Source: Eucommia ulmoides (taxonomy: Eukaryota; Streptophyta; Magnoliopsida; Garryales; Eucommiaceae). From it: a stretch of 64,000 nucleotides of DNA. The notes below the pieces were generated by a model. That model saw only the letters and a program-made list of their open reading frames with translations. It was not told the origin of the DNA and made no database searches. Of the stretch, positions 1 to 12,201 are shown piece after piece (within the stretch, counting starts at the first letter, position 1; every line of letters begins with the position of its first letter). The stretch lies in the NCBI GenBank assembly GCA_016647705.1, contig CM028335.1, positions 37,330,712 through 37,394,711 of the forward strand. Direction: 5' to 3'. Made by a program: the position numbers and the translations under genes.

Positions 1-1140
1 GAGTTCATTTCGGCCATCAGCATGAAGGGCGCATTGTAGAGGGCTTTAGGCGCACTGTAGAGGGCTTTAGGTGCGCTGGAGCACACCCTTTAGGGTACAA
101 GAAGCTAAGGAAAGTGGGTTGGAGCATGCTAAAGCATGCCTTTCAACATGCTAGACACTGCTGGAGGTGCACTAGAGCATGCCTGGGTGTGTTGGAGTAT
201 GCCCTTCAGAGTGTTGGCCACTGCTGGAGTGGGCTGGTGCGCACCTAGGTGCGCTGGAGTGCGCAATTGGCTACTAAGGCCATTTTTTGGCCAATTTATA
301 GTGCCCTTTGATGCCAGATTACTTTGGTGGCTCATGGCGCTTCCCAATAAGTTCCAAAACTCCCATTTTGCCATATTTTCACTTTTTTTCCCAATTATTT
401 ATGATTCCTACAAAACAACACAAAAATACATTAAACTAACAAAAATACTTGAAAACTCACAAATATTTGAACTCAAAAGTACTTGATTTGTTGGTAAATA
501 AGTTCCTCATAAAGATGATTAGACACATTTGGGACGGTGCCTAGTCAAGGTAGCTAGGTTTCGATTTTTTCCCTATGAAAAATATTAGGGTTTGCTCTTT
601 GTCTTGGTAAAAAAGTTAGGTTATTCTTTTTCCTTGAAAAGAATTAGATTCTTATTCATCCTACAATTGAATTATTTTTGAATGATTTGTAAAGTTTCCT
701 ACTTCCCTGTGAAAAGGATAAGTGAGAGAGTGTTAGTTTTATCTTTAGCCTGGTAAAAAGATAGAGTTCATCATTGGCTCGTAAAAAGGGTAAATTGTAA
801 AGGTTGATTATGTGCCTGTAAAAGAATCATGAATTGTAAATGTTTGATTTCTACTTGATAAAATAATCAAAGGGTTTAGTGGATTGCAAAACTCCGTGGA
901 GCTCAGGGGACTGGACGTAGGCATGATTAGTTTGACCGAACCAAGATAAATTCTTATGTGCTGTATTGATTTTTTTTCAATCTTGTGTTTGGGTGTACAC
1001 TTAGTATTAAACATATATCTGCTATGTATAAAGATAATAATTGATTTAGGAAAATTAATCATTTATGTTTAAGTGTTTGATTGTTAAATATTTAGTGACT
1101 ACCCAATTCACCCTCTCTTGGGTAGCTCTTTAGGCCAACA
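1..1140 (+). mobile_element. 3' part of a SIRE-like Copia LTR, cut by the window edge
   Basis: From about 500 onward the sequence follows the plan of the other 2.1-2.4 kb LTRs in this window. It has a run of short units of the type 'cctggtaaaaagat...gaattagg', then a CCAATTCACCC block, then a terminus GGCCAACA. The start of the LTR lies left of the window. No primer-binding site follows position 1140, so the piece is a truncated or solo LTR. It is oriented opposite to the D element on its right, so it is not D's partner LTR. Confidence 0.7.
29..290. repeat. 21-bp GC-rich imperfect repeats inside the LTR
   Basis: Positions 29-49 and 50-70 are near-identical 21-mers of the form gcgcaYtgtagagggctttag. 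A third, diverged unit starts at 71. Looser copies of 'gctggagcatgc' continue to about 270. This block sits where the other family LTRs carry GGTCGACC/GGTCAACC palindromic clusters, so it looks like a replacement U3 repeat. Confidence 0.6.
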
Positions 1141-1979
1141 ACCATTATTTCTTAAATTTTCAAAATCTACTGGCCTACCACATACTATTTTTTTTATTGT
1201 TAAGATCATTTTCAAACTTCCTTTGGTTTTCTTTACTTAAAATTTTTTGGGCATCATATCCCGACTTTTGGATTTTCTTGGCTTTGTCCTTAAATCCTAA
1301 AGCCCATCTTTTCTTAGCCACTTATTTTCGAACTATTTTAAAAGCAAAAGAAATGACACAATCTAAGAAACCTTAAAGATATGATTTTGATAGCTAACTA
1401 GTAATCACGATGATGACGACAAGAAGTTTAACACCTGAAATAAAAAAATAAAAAAAAATAAAAAAAAAAGAACAAGGAATAGATCTAAATCTTACCAAGA
1501 ATGATGGATTCAAAGAGAGCCACAGAGATCCAATAATGTTTGGCTTGAAATCACATTTACGCCCTTCAAATCAACAAGATCTAGCCTATTTATGGAGAAA
1601 ACTTCAAGATCGAATGAAGATGAAAGGTTTTGGGGGGTTGAATCTTGAAGAAGACGGAGAATAAACCGAAAAATAAAAAAGAACTGAGGTTCATCGAACA
1701 TATACTTCTGACATTTGGTTGAACGGCATATAGGGTGGTCGATCAACCCTCATAACACATGACTATCTTAAAACCATACCTCACTTTTGCAGTCAACTGA
1801 TCATTTTGTTGGTCGACCAAATAGGCTTCATTTTGACAATTTTGTTATCTTCGCCTCCTTCATTTCTCAAGTGATCCACATAAAATGGTTATTAAAAACA
1901 CATAAAATACTAAATTAAAATATTAGTTTATGTTATTTTAAAATGCTCAATTAGTAGAATAATGTGATGCATTTGTTTC
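1141..1979. other. Unassigned, degenerate retroelement-like stretch
   Basis: No intact gene is visible. On the minus strand 1160-1330 reads as a lysine-rich, partly open peptide, similar in composition to the tail of the C/D gag-like protein. Positions 1720-1830 contain 'ggtcgatcaacc' and 'ggtcgaccaa' motifs like those in the U3 of the SIRE-like LTRs. I could not place a boundary, so this may be further decayed D interior or a separate fragment. Confidence 0.35.
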
Positions 1980-2563
1980 TCTAACAAAATTTATATATTT
2001 AAACTTAAGGAAATTAGACATACATTTTTCATCCTTAGAATCCACTAGTGTATGCACCTTATTTCCTTGATCAATGCAATTCTTGATCTCTTTTGTAGCA
2101 ACTAATTGAGTTGTCTTGTCATCTTTTGAAGGTTACTCGTTGATTTATTTTCGTAGCACTTTTGGTCACTCTGCAAAATTCTAGTTTAAGATCAGTAACA
2201 ATCTCCTAGTCTTTCTTTGACATTTTTAATCAATGAGTCTTGTTTCAATCTGCAATAATCTTGTAACCCAGCTTCTGCTGATATTGAGGTTGTATTCTTT
2301 TCTTATGATAATCATTATTTAGCTTGATAAACTAAGCATGCCCCTTGTATATTTCTTTAATTCATCCTTCTTGGCTCAACATAATTTGTATTTTTACTTG
2401 CATGAAAAGTTTATTTTCTTGGTATCCAATTATTTATAGATCCGGTTGGATAACTATATAGGTGATAACACCATTTCTCAAGGTTACCATATTTTTCACA
2501 ATAATAGTAGCCAAAAACATTTGAGTGCTTCTTAGAAAACTTATTAGAATTAGTTCTCTGTAC
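1980..2563 (-). pseudogene. D element gag-like protein, distal part with decayed zinc knuckle
   Basis: Read on the minus strand from 2563 leftward, the peptide includes a tract that looks like a C-x2-C-x4-H-x4-C zinc knuckle (YYCEKYGNLEKWC). The first Cys has become Tyr and the His has become Asn. A 'WIPRK' motif follows, as in the C copy (KWIAKK). Stops and frameshifts then accumulate. The proximal coiled-coil half lies at 17604-18342, on the other side of the Tat insertion. This is probably a nucleocapsid-like structural protein, now broken. Confidence 0.5.
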
Positions 2564-2568
2564 ATGTG

Positions 2569-3205
2569 TAATATTGCCAAAAAAATCCTCGGTACGTGCT
2601 ATAGCTCCTCACGTGCCAAAAATCTCTGCATCTTACAATCTGATCTAGAAAACCAGTTAGTTCTATAGGGGGCACACCGGTGTGGTGTCGGCTAAAAAGC
2701 CTCCGGTGTGAGAATAAGATCGTATTGATTTAAGAGAGAATAAAAGCTTTAGAGTATTATGAATGTAATATTGAGAGTTTTTTTTGTTATACCTCATCCC
2801 CTTCTGCATATATAGACCTTACCCTTGGTAACCGTCCCCGCCATGATCTCCTTCACGTTCCATACTTAACTACTATGAATATTGCCTGAGATCCTATTAC
2901 GGGATATTACATTAATCACGTTCATGCATAGAGAGGGTGTTGGTGAGGTAATAGCTACCGCTGACCTATTATCCTTGGATCTGATGATCGAGCCTTCCAT
3001 AGGAGGCCTTGTCTCATACTAGATAAGCCTATGTGTGGCTGAGCTTTATTAGCGGGCCAAATACCTCATTTTTTGGGCTGTCAGAGTAGTCGATCCATGA
3101 ATAATTACTGGATCGCTTCTCCCAGGTTGGGTCTCACCGAACGCCCCAACCCGGTGTTTCACCATCGTTTGCTCCAACTCGTGGCTAGGAATTTTCCCCA
3201 TATCA
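2569..3205 (-). repeat. Tat element 3' LTR
   Basis: This 637-bp copy matches 16965-17598 along its length, for example 'ccagttagttctat' and 'gagaataagatc' blocks at matching offsets. Its right edge is preceded on the minus strand by a purine-rich tract (aaaggttaagagggcaaa), a plausible polypurine tract. The terminal TG has become TA. Confidence 0.85.
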
Positions 3206-3352
3206 TTTGCCCTCTTAACCTTTGTGGTGGTTCACTGAAATGAGACAAAAGGTCATCTATTACCTATAAGTTCTCTTCTTCTCCTACTCTGTTGCTTGAT
3301 TTCTTTACTGCATTGTGTTCTCTCGTGCTCCCCCAAGCTCTTGATTCCAATA

Positions 3353-5895
3353 ATGGCTTTTACCCCACCACCTAGTCCGACTAAGGTGGTTCTTCATCCA
3401 TGCTTCTCTCTGAGAGGGCGTCGACGACTGTGACTCACGCATCTATCAATTTTTTAGTGAACTGGGGTAACCATGGGGCGAGCGTTTTTAGAAATGAATG
3501 GCACAAGTCATTTTAGAATACATTCGAAATTCCCTCCTCGATTGAAATTAGGGTTCCTTCAGAAAATGAACTCCCATATTCCTGTAAAGAAGATAAAATA
3601 TGTTTCTTTGTTTGGAAGTTTGAATACAGTCTCAAGCTTTCTTTCACTCTATTTTTTTTTTTCAATTGTTTTCGCCAACTGGAAATTACCCTAGCCCAGT
3701 TGGTTCCTAATGGATTTCTCCAAATTATGGGTGCTCTTGTGCTGACCCGTTTAAAAGGCACCCTTAACCCTAGAAATGATAAGAAGTATGTGTCATCTGA
3801 AATGCCATAATGACTTTGGGATATTCTATTATTCTGCCATGAAACAGTATACCTTTCTTACTGACCTTCCACAAGCTATAGAGAATTGGTAGAATTGTTA
3901 TTTGTTCTTTAAAGAGAATTGAGAATTTTTCTCCGAGGGGATAGCGCATCCCCCGGTCATACTACAATATTTCAATTACCAGAGTAATCTTCTTTTTCCC
4001 ATCTTTATAATTTCTAAGCTTTATGGCCTTTGTGTCATCCTCACCCTTTCGTAAATTGTTTTATATAGGTAGGAATATCTGTCAAGGATTTTGTTTAACG
4101 CAGAAGGTTGTCGATCAATTGGAGAAGCTTTTGATACCGAAAGATAGACCTTGCCAAGAACTTGCTTACAAGCTGTTTGTACCCCCAAAGATGAAGATCA
4201 ATAAAGCTCATGTCTCCCAATTGCATGAGTTGGCATTGGGAAATAGGAAGAAAGCGCCCAAGAAAACCTTACAATCTATTGTGTCTACCACTGCCATCCA
4301 GACAGCCGTGCTTTCTCTCCAACCTGCTCAGCCTCAAGAACCTCAATCTGTCCTTTCTATATCATCAAACTCTGATAAGGACTCACAGCCCTTGCATATA
4401 AAGCAGCGTGGAGTAGTGTCCATCCCTGTTCCTAATACTCGTGTCCCAATCCCTATTAAAATTTGTGGATTGGAATTGGATACTCGAGCAGCTAGGATTC
4501 CTATAGTCTAGATTTTTTAGGCCACAATAGTTTGTGCTCAGCCCATTCCACCTGTTCTTGCGTCTAGAGTTGGTACTTCTACAGCCCCAAGCCTGCCAGA
4601 GGATTCTAAAGAGCAAATGTGTCAACTGTTGAAAGAGGTAGGTCCATTAGTTTTGAAGCATCAACAAATCTTTGAGAATACCATTCAGTTTCTCTATGAG
4701 AAGTCCTGGGAGAGAAGTCATTCTAGAGTTGAGAAGCATAGTCGAGCAGAGCTCTTTTGATCTCTCATTTGCGCACTCCTTCAGGTAATCTTGAATTTAT
4801 CTTCGTAAATCATTTTATGTGCTGAATGAGATTATAAGTCAGTCTAGGTATATTGTAGAGTATTCAAATGTCCTCTGCCTTAGCTAGGAGTTCAAATAAT
4901 ACAACTGAATTGGACACTCAACTCTTGCATCAACTGACTGAGTTCAGTCAGCTGGAAGAAGATCTTCGAACTCTACAGGAGAAGAAAGTGTCCCTTGAAG
5001 CCGAACTGGCGTTGAAAAGGTATTCAAAAGAACAATCTAAAACTAATTTGTAAACGGCTCGTGCTCAGTGCGAATTCTTTCAAAGTAGCAATCAGTCTCT
5101 AATAAATGAGAACTCCAGGCTCCTAGTTGGGGTTAAAAAACTGTCAACTAAGAACTCTACATTGGGAGAGAAGCTCAATAAACAGCAATCCAAGCTTGAT
5201 TTGAAGAAGAAAAAGTTGGATGCCAAACCAAATACCCTCCAGCAATCATAGAATGAGAAAAAACTAGTCTCTGACGAACTGAGCTTGAGAAGGTTAAGAG
5301 CGCAGCGCTTGAGGCTAAATTAGTTATCCTAGAGGTAAAGTTAGTAGAGCAAGCTAAGGCTTTAGTAGATCTGATCGCAGCAGCAGAGTAGAAAATGATT
5401 GAGCATGAGGAGGGGGTCAAAGAGCTCTTGGAACACTTTGAATTGCTCAAAGAGAATATTCAACTTGTTGGTTTCTAGGTTTGTTGAATACAAGTGCAAC
5501 AAGTACATCCTAAGCTAGATCTTGCCTTTTTTGACCAATTTGTCCCTGAAGATGAGGAGGGTCCCAGTTCCACTTCGGCACAACCGCCAAGTATAGAACT
5601 CCCAGGCTTTGGTACAATAGATCCGTCTCTTCCTCAAGGTTTTCCTTTCAGTGATCAAACCCAACCGAACCTTGACTAAGTCAAGCTTGGTTGCAAACAT
5701 GTTCAGCCCACCTCCAATCAGGCCTGCCCTGCTTTTGAACTAGCTCAGCCTGTTTCTGTCCAAGCTCAGCCCATCCTCGAACTAGTTCAGCTTAACTCTA
5801 CTCTAGCTCTAGTCGCTTCTCACCAAGTTCAACCTCTGCTCAGCAAATCAACTTTGGTCACTGTCGATGTTCTTTTTGTACCTATGCCAAATGAT
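3353..5895 (+). pseudogene. Antisense Tat-element ORF: 'putative gypsy-type transposon' N-terminal region plus coiled coil
   Basis: A possible start at 3353 reads MAFTPPPSPTKVVL. After frameshifts the conceptual protein continues with a region resembling the plant 'putative gypsy type transposon' family (PF04195 style): RVPSENELP near 3560, a FFVWKFEYSLKL tract, then an LAQLVPNGFL tract in the next frame near 3690. Downstream come a basic/proline tract (4023-4511), a long coiled coil (about 4870-5450) and a Gln/Pro-rich tail (5494-5895). It is antisense to the element's own gag, as in other Tat elements that carry antisense ORFs near the 3' LTR. Several stops show it is dead. Its function is unknown. 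Confidence 0.6.
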
Positions 5896-6225
5896 GTGGA
5901 TTAGCTAAGGATTGTTTAATTGGTCGGTTGTCTTTTCAATTCCTATTTTCACCAATTTTGTAATGATGGTACTTTGTAATTATGACTAGCTTTAAACATC
6001 TGCCGTATTTAATCTTGGGGATCGTCATCTTTTTTCTTTCAATATTGGTTGTCGTCGTTTTATATCTGGCATCATAAATGCTTCAATGATTTGGTTTTGC
6101 CTTTTTTGTTATTTATTAGACGTTGGTTTGGCTCTTTAAAACCAAACCCTCTTGAGGTTTCTTTGCGTTTTCTCCTAGTGTTCTTTCTTATTCTTACTTC
6201 TATTTTCTTTTGTCTCATATTAGTT

Positions 6226-6573
6226 ATGGCTTCATCATCTTCAGTATCAGACATCTTTGATGTCGTTCAAGCCAAAAGAAAGAAGGAGGTTGAACTAGGA
6301 CGATGGTTTCGAGAGCTTATGGTGATGGCCAAGGTTCTCGATGAAGAGCATCAACGGCTTCGTGATCTTGAATATGCCTATACTGCCTTCGCCTCCCTTG
6401 ATGCTGGCCATTTTTGTGCGGTGTCTCAAATCCACAAACTCCGTGATCATCTGAAGTTGGCAGAAAAGAAGATCGATGATTTGTGGGCCCAAGTTCAGCT
6501 CCATAAATCCTACAACGGCGTGCTGAAGATAAAGAGGGACAAGCTTTTAAAGAAAAATAATAAGAAGAAATAG
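6226..6573 (+). CDS. Intact 115-aa ORF of unknown function inside the Tat element
   Basis: The ORF is uninterrupted from ATG at 6226 (MASSSSVSDIFDVVQ) to a stop at 6571-6573. The product is strongly charged and heptad-like (RLRDLEYAY, KLAEKKIDDLWAQVQ) with a lysine-rich end, so a coiled-coil fold is likely. The frame stays open upstream to 6049. That extension would add a hydrophobic tract (LVFFLILTSIFFCLILV), so a membrane-anchored longer form cannot be excluded. It is antisense to the element's gag, like the ORF before it, yet lacks the stops seen there. I do not recognise a family. Confidence 0.45.
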   Translation: MASSSSVSDIFDVVQAKRKKEVELGRWFRELMVMAKVLDEEHQRLRDLEYAYTAFASLDAGHFCAVSQIHKLRDHLKLAEKKIDDLWAQVQLHKSYNGVLKIKRDKLLKKNNKKK

Positions 6574-7099
6574 AAGATATGCTCTCTAATCCAAGTGTTG
6601 AATCGGTATGAAGAACACGACTTCTACCATTCAAACTTAGATTTTGAGAGCTTAGGTCCAGTGTCTTCTCCCAGATCGGATTAGCTCCTTCCATTTTTTC
6701 TATTTTCTCTTTCTTTTTGTGTTTTTTGTTTTTCTTGAAAAGACTCAAGAGTATTTTTTGAACAGCATGGGCTTATTAGTCACCAAATAAGCTCCTAGAA
6801 TACTCTTGTAATGGCTCTATCAAATATGGAATGTTCATTGGTAGGACTCATGTGATGGTAAAATATGATTTATGTTGGAAGAAAGATGTAATGCACCTTC
6901 TGATTTCGTGATCGGAAGTGACAAGTTCAAGATTTTCCTCTTTTTTAGGATTGTATTAATGCGTTTGTTGTGTATGAAAACTATTGGGGCATCATATGTT
7001 GTGTGTTAAATGATCTTCCAAAATAATAGTTTCACCGAAATGGGATAGATATGGAACAAGGGTCGTCACATATTGAGTATTAAATTGTGCATTTAACTT
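6574..7099. other. Tat element spacer with no recognised gene
   Basis: AT-rich sequence with T-runs near 6700 and no open frame that looks real. It joins the antisense ORF block to the tandem-repeat block. Confidence 0.5.
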
Positions 7100-7369
7100 T
7101 GTAAATATATCATAAATGAATGTTTTTAGAAATGAACTGGGCGTATTAGGCGTATTAATACTCCTCTTGCCTTCCTCCGTAACAAGTTTAAGAAATAAAC
7201 ACGTTATGGATTGCCTGAGTCTTCGAGATTTGTGGCTGAACTAATCTTAGCAGCTCGGTTGATAAATTTCCTTAGTTAACTTGGTTTGCAAATGAACTAT
7301 CTAGGTTGTTTATTTAAGTTGAGCCCGATCAGCCTGCGAATGAATTGATCCAGGTTATACTGTGAAGGT
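7100..7369. repeat. Diverged edge of the Tat 82-bp tandem repeat
   Basis: Fragments such as 'aatgaactgggc', 'cagctcgg' and 'aatgaactatctagg' match pieces of the 82-bp unit at 9833-10713, but spacing and identity are poor. The solo LTR that follows splits this decayed edge from the regular array. Confidence 0.5.
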
Positions 7370-9832
7370 TGTTGACCTTGGGATTTTGATGGATAATTAA
7401 GTGTTGATATTTTTTGTGGAACTAACATTTTTATTGAGTTTTTCAATTTAAAGAATTCCAATGAAGATAACATCATGAAGTAATTATGAAGGATGCAGAG
7501 ACAGACATTAAGAGATTGAAGATTTTGAAGAATCTAAGAGAAAACAACTTAAATTTTTTTTCCTCTTAATGTATCCCGATTAGGATCATACACGACACAA
7601 GTTACATGATTTATATTTATGTGTGTTTGAATTAAGGATCTAATTAAGTTCAAATATTTGCTCCATTGTGAAATTGAAAAAGAAAAATTGACCTAGGCAA
7701 GATTAGTGTTTAAAATTGATTAATAGTGTCAATTTAGTTAATCGAGAAAAGAAATCAATTCAAGGGTTTAAAACGTCGAAGATTGGAGTTGAAATGAATT
7801 GAGGAGTAAGTGTTCCAACAATAATCGGTCAATCGACCATGAAGGATAGGTCAACCGATGGGTAAGGGCTGGAGAATTGGAAAGTCTTTGAGTCGATCGG
7901 TCAACCGATCATGGGAGATCGGTCAACCGAGGGCTGATAGCTAAACTCTCTATATCGATCGGTCAACTGACCATTGGAGATCGGTCAACCGACCAAGGCC
8001 GAAATTTTGCATGAGTTTGCATCCTGTATCGATCGGTCAACCGAGCCATGGGGATCGATCAACTAACCGTTGTTTGACAAATAGCTTGGGCTATAACATG
8101 AAACGATCGGTCGACTGATGGTACAGCGGCTAGTCAACCGACTGTGCTGTTTGAATTTCGAGGCTTTTAAGGATCATATCTAAATATAGCCGTTACTAGC
8201 CGTTTTTAGCATATCTTTTGGAGATATTCTGGGGATTTGCATATATTGAATATATAATACTTTTATTTAGATATCCCTATAGATATGGTACATTAAATTA
8301 AAGTGTTTCTCAATTTAGTTCATTTAATACTTCTTATCTTTACAATTTGAGATTGAGAAATAATTTGGGAACTAAATTGAATATTTTAAAAGCCATATTT
8401 AAGTCAAATATATCAGGAATGAAAGGTAATGATATATGGGGTCTATAAGTGCCTTTTAGAGGCATATCATTTGAAAACTAGTCGTAAGAGGGCTTGTTCT
8501 AATTCCTTATATATATAGACCTATGAATTTTGATAAAAATACATCCTAATCCATCAAGAACTAAGTGTTCCTAAACTTTCTAAGAGTTGTTTTTCTTATA
8601 TTTTTTTAGCGATCATTTGTGAGATCTATTGTGAGAAAAATTCTCAAGTTAAAGCGCTAATTGATTTGGCGTCACCGATCTGGGCTACTTAAGCGATTCA
8701 ATTTTCAATCTGTTGGTGTTATACTAGTGAGATATTTCCAAGCTTTTGTTTTTAATTGTGAATTTACATTATCATTGCCTGCTTGGTTATAAGATCGTTG
8801 TGAAATCATTTTTGAACTTTATAGAGTATAAAAATTATTTTAAAAATGATTTTTGTGATAATCTGATTACGTGCTTATTTTTGTGCTACCCATATCTATT
8901 ATAAACAGATTTTGATTTCCTCACATAAATTCTATCACTAGTAAATTCAGGATATTAATTGAGTTTAATTGATTTGAGGTGGTAGAAGCTTCGAGTGGGA
9001 AGAAACTTATTGATTTTTATAATTGGTGAGTTTGTGCGGATTAAATACTGTTGGGAATATCTAGTCAGGGGTAGCAAGGGTTTTAATCTCTTCCGGTAAA
9101 GAGATTGAGGTTTGATATTTACCTAAGGTACAAAAAGGTTAAGTTACTCTTTTTCCATGAAAAGAGTTAGGTGTGATTCTACCTGATTAGAATTAAATTT
9201 GAGTGAATTATAACAGTTCCATCCTTACTGGTGAAAACAATACTTGGAGTGTTTTTGGTAAAGTTTGATTCTTAGCCTAAAATATAAAAGAATTAAGTTT
9301 GATCCTTAGCCTGTGAAAAGATTAGGTTAGTCTTGATTTTGGTAAAAAGATAAGGTTATTCTTGCACCTAGGAAAAGGATTAGGTAGTGATTCCTCTTGT
9401 AATAGAATTAGGTTAGTCTTTAGCCTAAAAAGGATAAGGTTCTTCCTTAGCCTGTGAAAAGGGAATTATAAAAGTTGATTCTGTGCCTGTGAAAATAATC
9501 ATTGTGTAAAGGTTTGGTTCCTACCTATTAAAGGGATTAAGTGGTTTAGTGGGTGCGAATCTCTGTGGGGCTCGGATGACTAGATTAGCCAAGAGTAACT
9601 TGGTGAACCAGGATATATCCTTGTGTGCTACATTGATTTACATTATTTATATTTTTGTTGTTTGGGTGTGCATCTAGATTAAATACACTTATCTACTGCC
9701 TTATAAAGATAAATAATTGATTTAGGATAAATTGATTATTTGATTTAATAAGTGTTGAAAGAAAAGAAATTTGTTTAAATTTTTTAGAACTACCCAATTC
9801 ACCCCACTTTTAGGTAGCTCACTAGGCCAACA
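7370..9832 (+). mobile_element. Solo SIRE-like Copia LTR (2463 bp)
   Basis: It begins TGTTGACCTTGGGATTTTG and ends GGCCAACA, the same termini as the other long LTRs here. There is no primer-binding site and no coding sequence on either side. The flanks are AAGGT (7365-7369) and AAGTT (9833-9837), a 4/5 match that fits an old 5-bp TSD. It has the U3 cluster of GGTCAACCG/GGTCGACTG motifs (7830-8150) and a downstream run of about 30-bp 'agcctgtgaaaagattagg' units (about 9100-9500). A solo LTR arises when the two LTRs of an element recombine. Confidence 0.85.
8508..8517 (+). promoter_or_regulatory. Probable TATA box of the solo LTR
   Basis: TATATATATA is followed by 'gacctatg'. The same position in the other family LTRs has TATAAATA or TTTAAATA followed by a similar 'AACCTGCG/GACCTGTG' block, so this is the likely U3/R promoter. 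Confidence 0.5.
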
Positions 9833-10713
9833 AAGTTGATTTTCGCAGCTCGGTGCATGAACTGGTCAAGCAGTTCGGTTGAGCTAAGTTAGGCAGCTCA
9901 ACTTATGAATGAACTAGGCTGGGTAGTTTAGTTTGTGAGTGAAATGGTCTAGGAAGTTTGTCAGAGCTGAACTAGGGAGCTTAAATCATGAATGAACTGG
10001 GATGGGTAGTTTAGTTCATAAGTGAACTAATCTAAGCAGTTCGAAAGAGCTGAGCTAGAAAACTTGAATTATGAATAAACTAGGTTGGGCAGTTCAATTC
10101 ATAAGCGAACTAATCTTGGAAGTTCGAGTGAGCTGAGCTAGGAAGATCGGATTATGAATGAACCAGGCTAGATAGTTCAGTTCATGAGCGAACTAATCTA
10201 GGCAGTTCGACTAAGCTAAGCTAGGAAGCTCGGATATGAATGAATTAGGCTAGATAGTTCAGTTCATGAGCGAACTGATCTAGGCAATTCAACTAAGTTG
10301 AGCTAGGAAGCTCGAATATGAATGAACTGGGTTGGGTAGTTCAGTTCATGAGTGAACTAATCTAGGCGGTTCGACTAAGCTACGCTAGAAAGCTCGGATA
10401 TGAATGAATTGTGCTGGGCAGTTCAATTCATGAGTGAACTGATCTAGACGGTTCGACTGAGCTGATCTAGGAAGCTCAGATATAAATAAACTAGGCTGGG
10501 CAGTTCAGTTCATAAGCGAACTAATCTAGGTAGTTCGAGTGAGTTGAGCTAGGAAGCTTGGATTGTAAATGAATTGGGCTAGGCAGTTCAGTTCATGAGT
10601 GAACTGATCTAGGCAGTTCGACTCAGCTGAGCTAGGAAGCTCAGACATAAATGAACTGGGCTGGGCAGTTCAGTTCATGAGCGAACTGATCTAGGCAATT
10701 CGACTAAGCTGAG
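9833..10713. repeat. 82-bp tandem repeat array of the Tat element
   Basis: The marker 'ttcagttcatgag' recurs at 10176, 10258, 10340, 10422, 10504, 10587 and 10669, giving a period of 82 bp (one step of 83). Units contain related sub-blocks ('ctaggcagttcgactgag' and 'ctaggaagctcggatatg'), suggesting an older, shorter unit. About ten units lie here. The array resumes at 14715 after an inserted element. Tandem repeats between coding region and 3' LTR are common in Tat/Ogre-type elements. Confidence 0.9.
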
Positions 10714-12062
10714 TGATAGGTGTAATTTACCTATCTATTTTCAAACCAAACTTGTTAGTTTTCGAGTGTTATTATAGTATTTTAATACTTTTTAATTTTT
10801 TTTTATAAATCAGGTGTGTGAGGTAAAAATGGATCATAAACGGTCAAATCGGATCAAGAGGCGTGGAAGAACGGTGGGAAAACAAGCAGAAGGGCAAAAT
10901 TCAGAACCTGCAGCCCACCACCGCGAAGGTCAAAACACAGAAAAAGGCCTAAACTTTCTGCAAATCCACCAGCATAGCGGTGAAACAACATAAATGTCTT
11001 TGCTCCCACCACTGTATCCACTGCCGCAGTGGTGACATTACCGAAATACCCACCGCCGCGGCGGTCACTCTGCACAAATTTTAGATATTTTGAGCCCTAT
11101 ATCTTCTCTCTCCTCTCTCTTTTGGCCAGAGGAGATCATTTAGGAGTAGGATAGAGTAGAGAGAGTTTAGGGAGTACTCAACCAAATCCGAAGGAGAAGA
11201 ACACGTTGCAAAGAAGGAGAAGCAATCTCGGAACAGTTTTAGCGTTAAATCTTTGGACAACGGCTAGTTTATTTCGTTTCTCTCTTCATTTCTTAACTTT
11301 AGTTTATTGTTTAAGCATGTTTAGCTTGATTCTTATTGTATAAATGGTTATGGCCATGAGCTAAATAGATTTTGTCTAAGGATTAATAATATTTATGAAA
11401 ATGTCATTTGTTTGAGTTATATTTCTTGAATGGTTGCTCTTCGCTATACGATTGTGTTTATTGTTCTTGTATTTCCATTATATGCTTGTTTAGATATACT
11501 AAGAAATAGGGGTTTGACACTCAAAAGAGGTAACCCCAAATTCAGACTAGGGTAAACACAACGCAACGATCCAATAACCCAGAAGGGAGTTAGAAAGTCT
11601 GCAATCCATGACGTTGGGGCAAGACTCATGTGACCTAGTGTCGTTAAGACATTGAAAGGGACTTCATCATTGACGTGAAGTCGTATATTCACTCATCTTT
11701 CACTCGGGAGAGGTGGTGAGTAAGTTTACGATACAAAGATTGTCGGATAGGTCGAACAACGTTATTGATAACTAAACAAGATCAAACACGTTTTTGTAAA
11801 CGAAGTTAATTCCTAGATAATATTTTTCCCTAAATATCTCATATTAGTAGTATAGTATAATTAGATTAATTAACTTAGTATTAGTATTAATTAATTTTAA
11901 ACACATTTTTATCGCCTAGATAAAATTAGGTTATGAGAATCACGATACTCAATAATAATCTCAACCAATCCCTGTGGACACGACAATCCTTATTCTTTCC
12001 ATCTATATTAAAACTTGACCGTACACTTGCGGTGAAAGTGGCGACGTGAAATTTTGCCACCA
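10714..12062 (+). repeat. 5' LTR of the Athila-like element
   Basis: It starts TGATAGG and ends near ...GCCACCA just before the primer-binding site. Its last 130 bp contain 'ccctgtggacacgacaatcc' and 'gtacacttgcggtg', both common near Athila/Tat LTR ends. Positions 10900-11070 are unusually GC-rich, with repeated 'ccaccgc' blocks. Confidence 0.7.
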
Positions 12063-12068
12063 AGTTTT

Positions 12069-12088
12069 TGGCACCGTTGCCGGGGATT
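12069..12088 (+). promoter_or_regulatory. Primer-binding site of the Athila-like element
   Basis: TGGCACCGTTGCCGGGGATT differs at one early base from the usual plant TGGCGCCGTTGCCGGGGA primer-binding site, which is usually assigned to tRNA-Asp in Athila-type elements. Confidence 0.8.
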
Positions 12089-12201
12089 GTGTTTTAGATT
12101 ATTGTTGATATTGTGAGTAAATAACTTGATTTTAATTTAGGCATTTCTTTTGTTTATATTTTTTTCTTTGTAGTTTTGTTTTTAATTTTCCTGCAGGGTA
12201 C

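Noticed and set aside
136..486. Open frame of 116 codons on the plus strand
   Set aside because: It translates the 21-bp LTR repeats and has no family-like pattern; the frame is open by composition only.
9833..10713. CRISPR-like regular array
   Set aside because: Units are contiguous 82-bp tandem repeats without unique spacers, in a plant retroelement.
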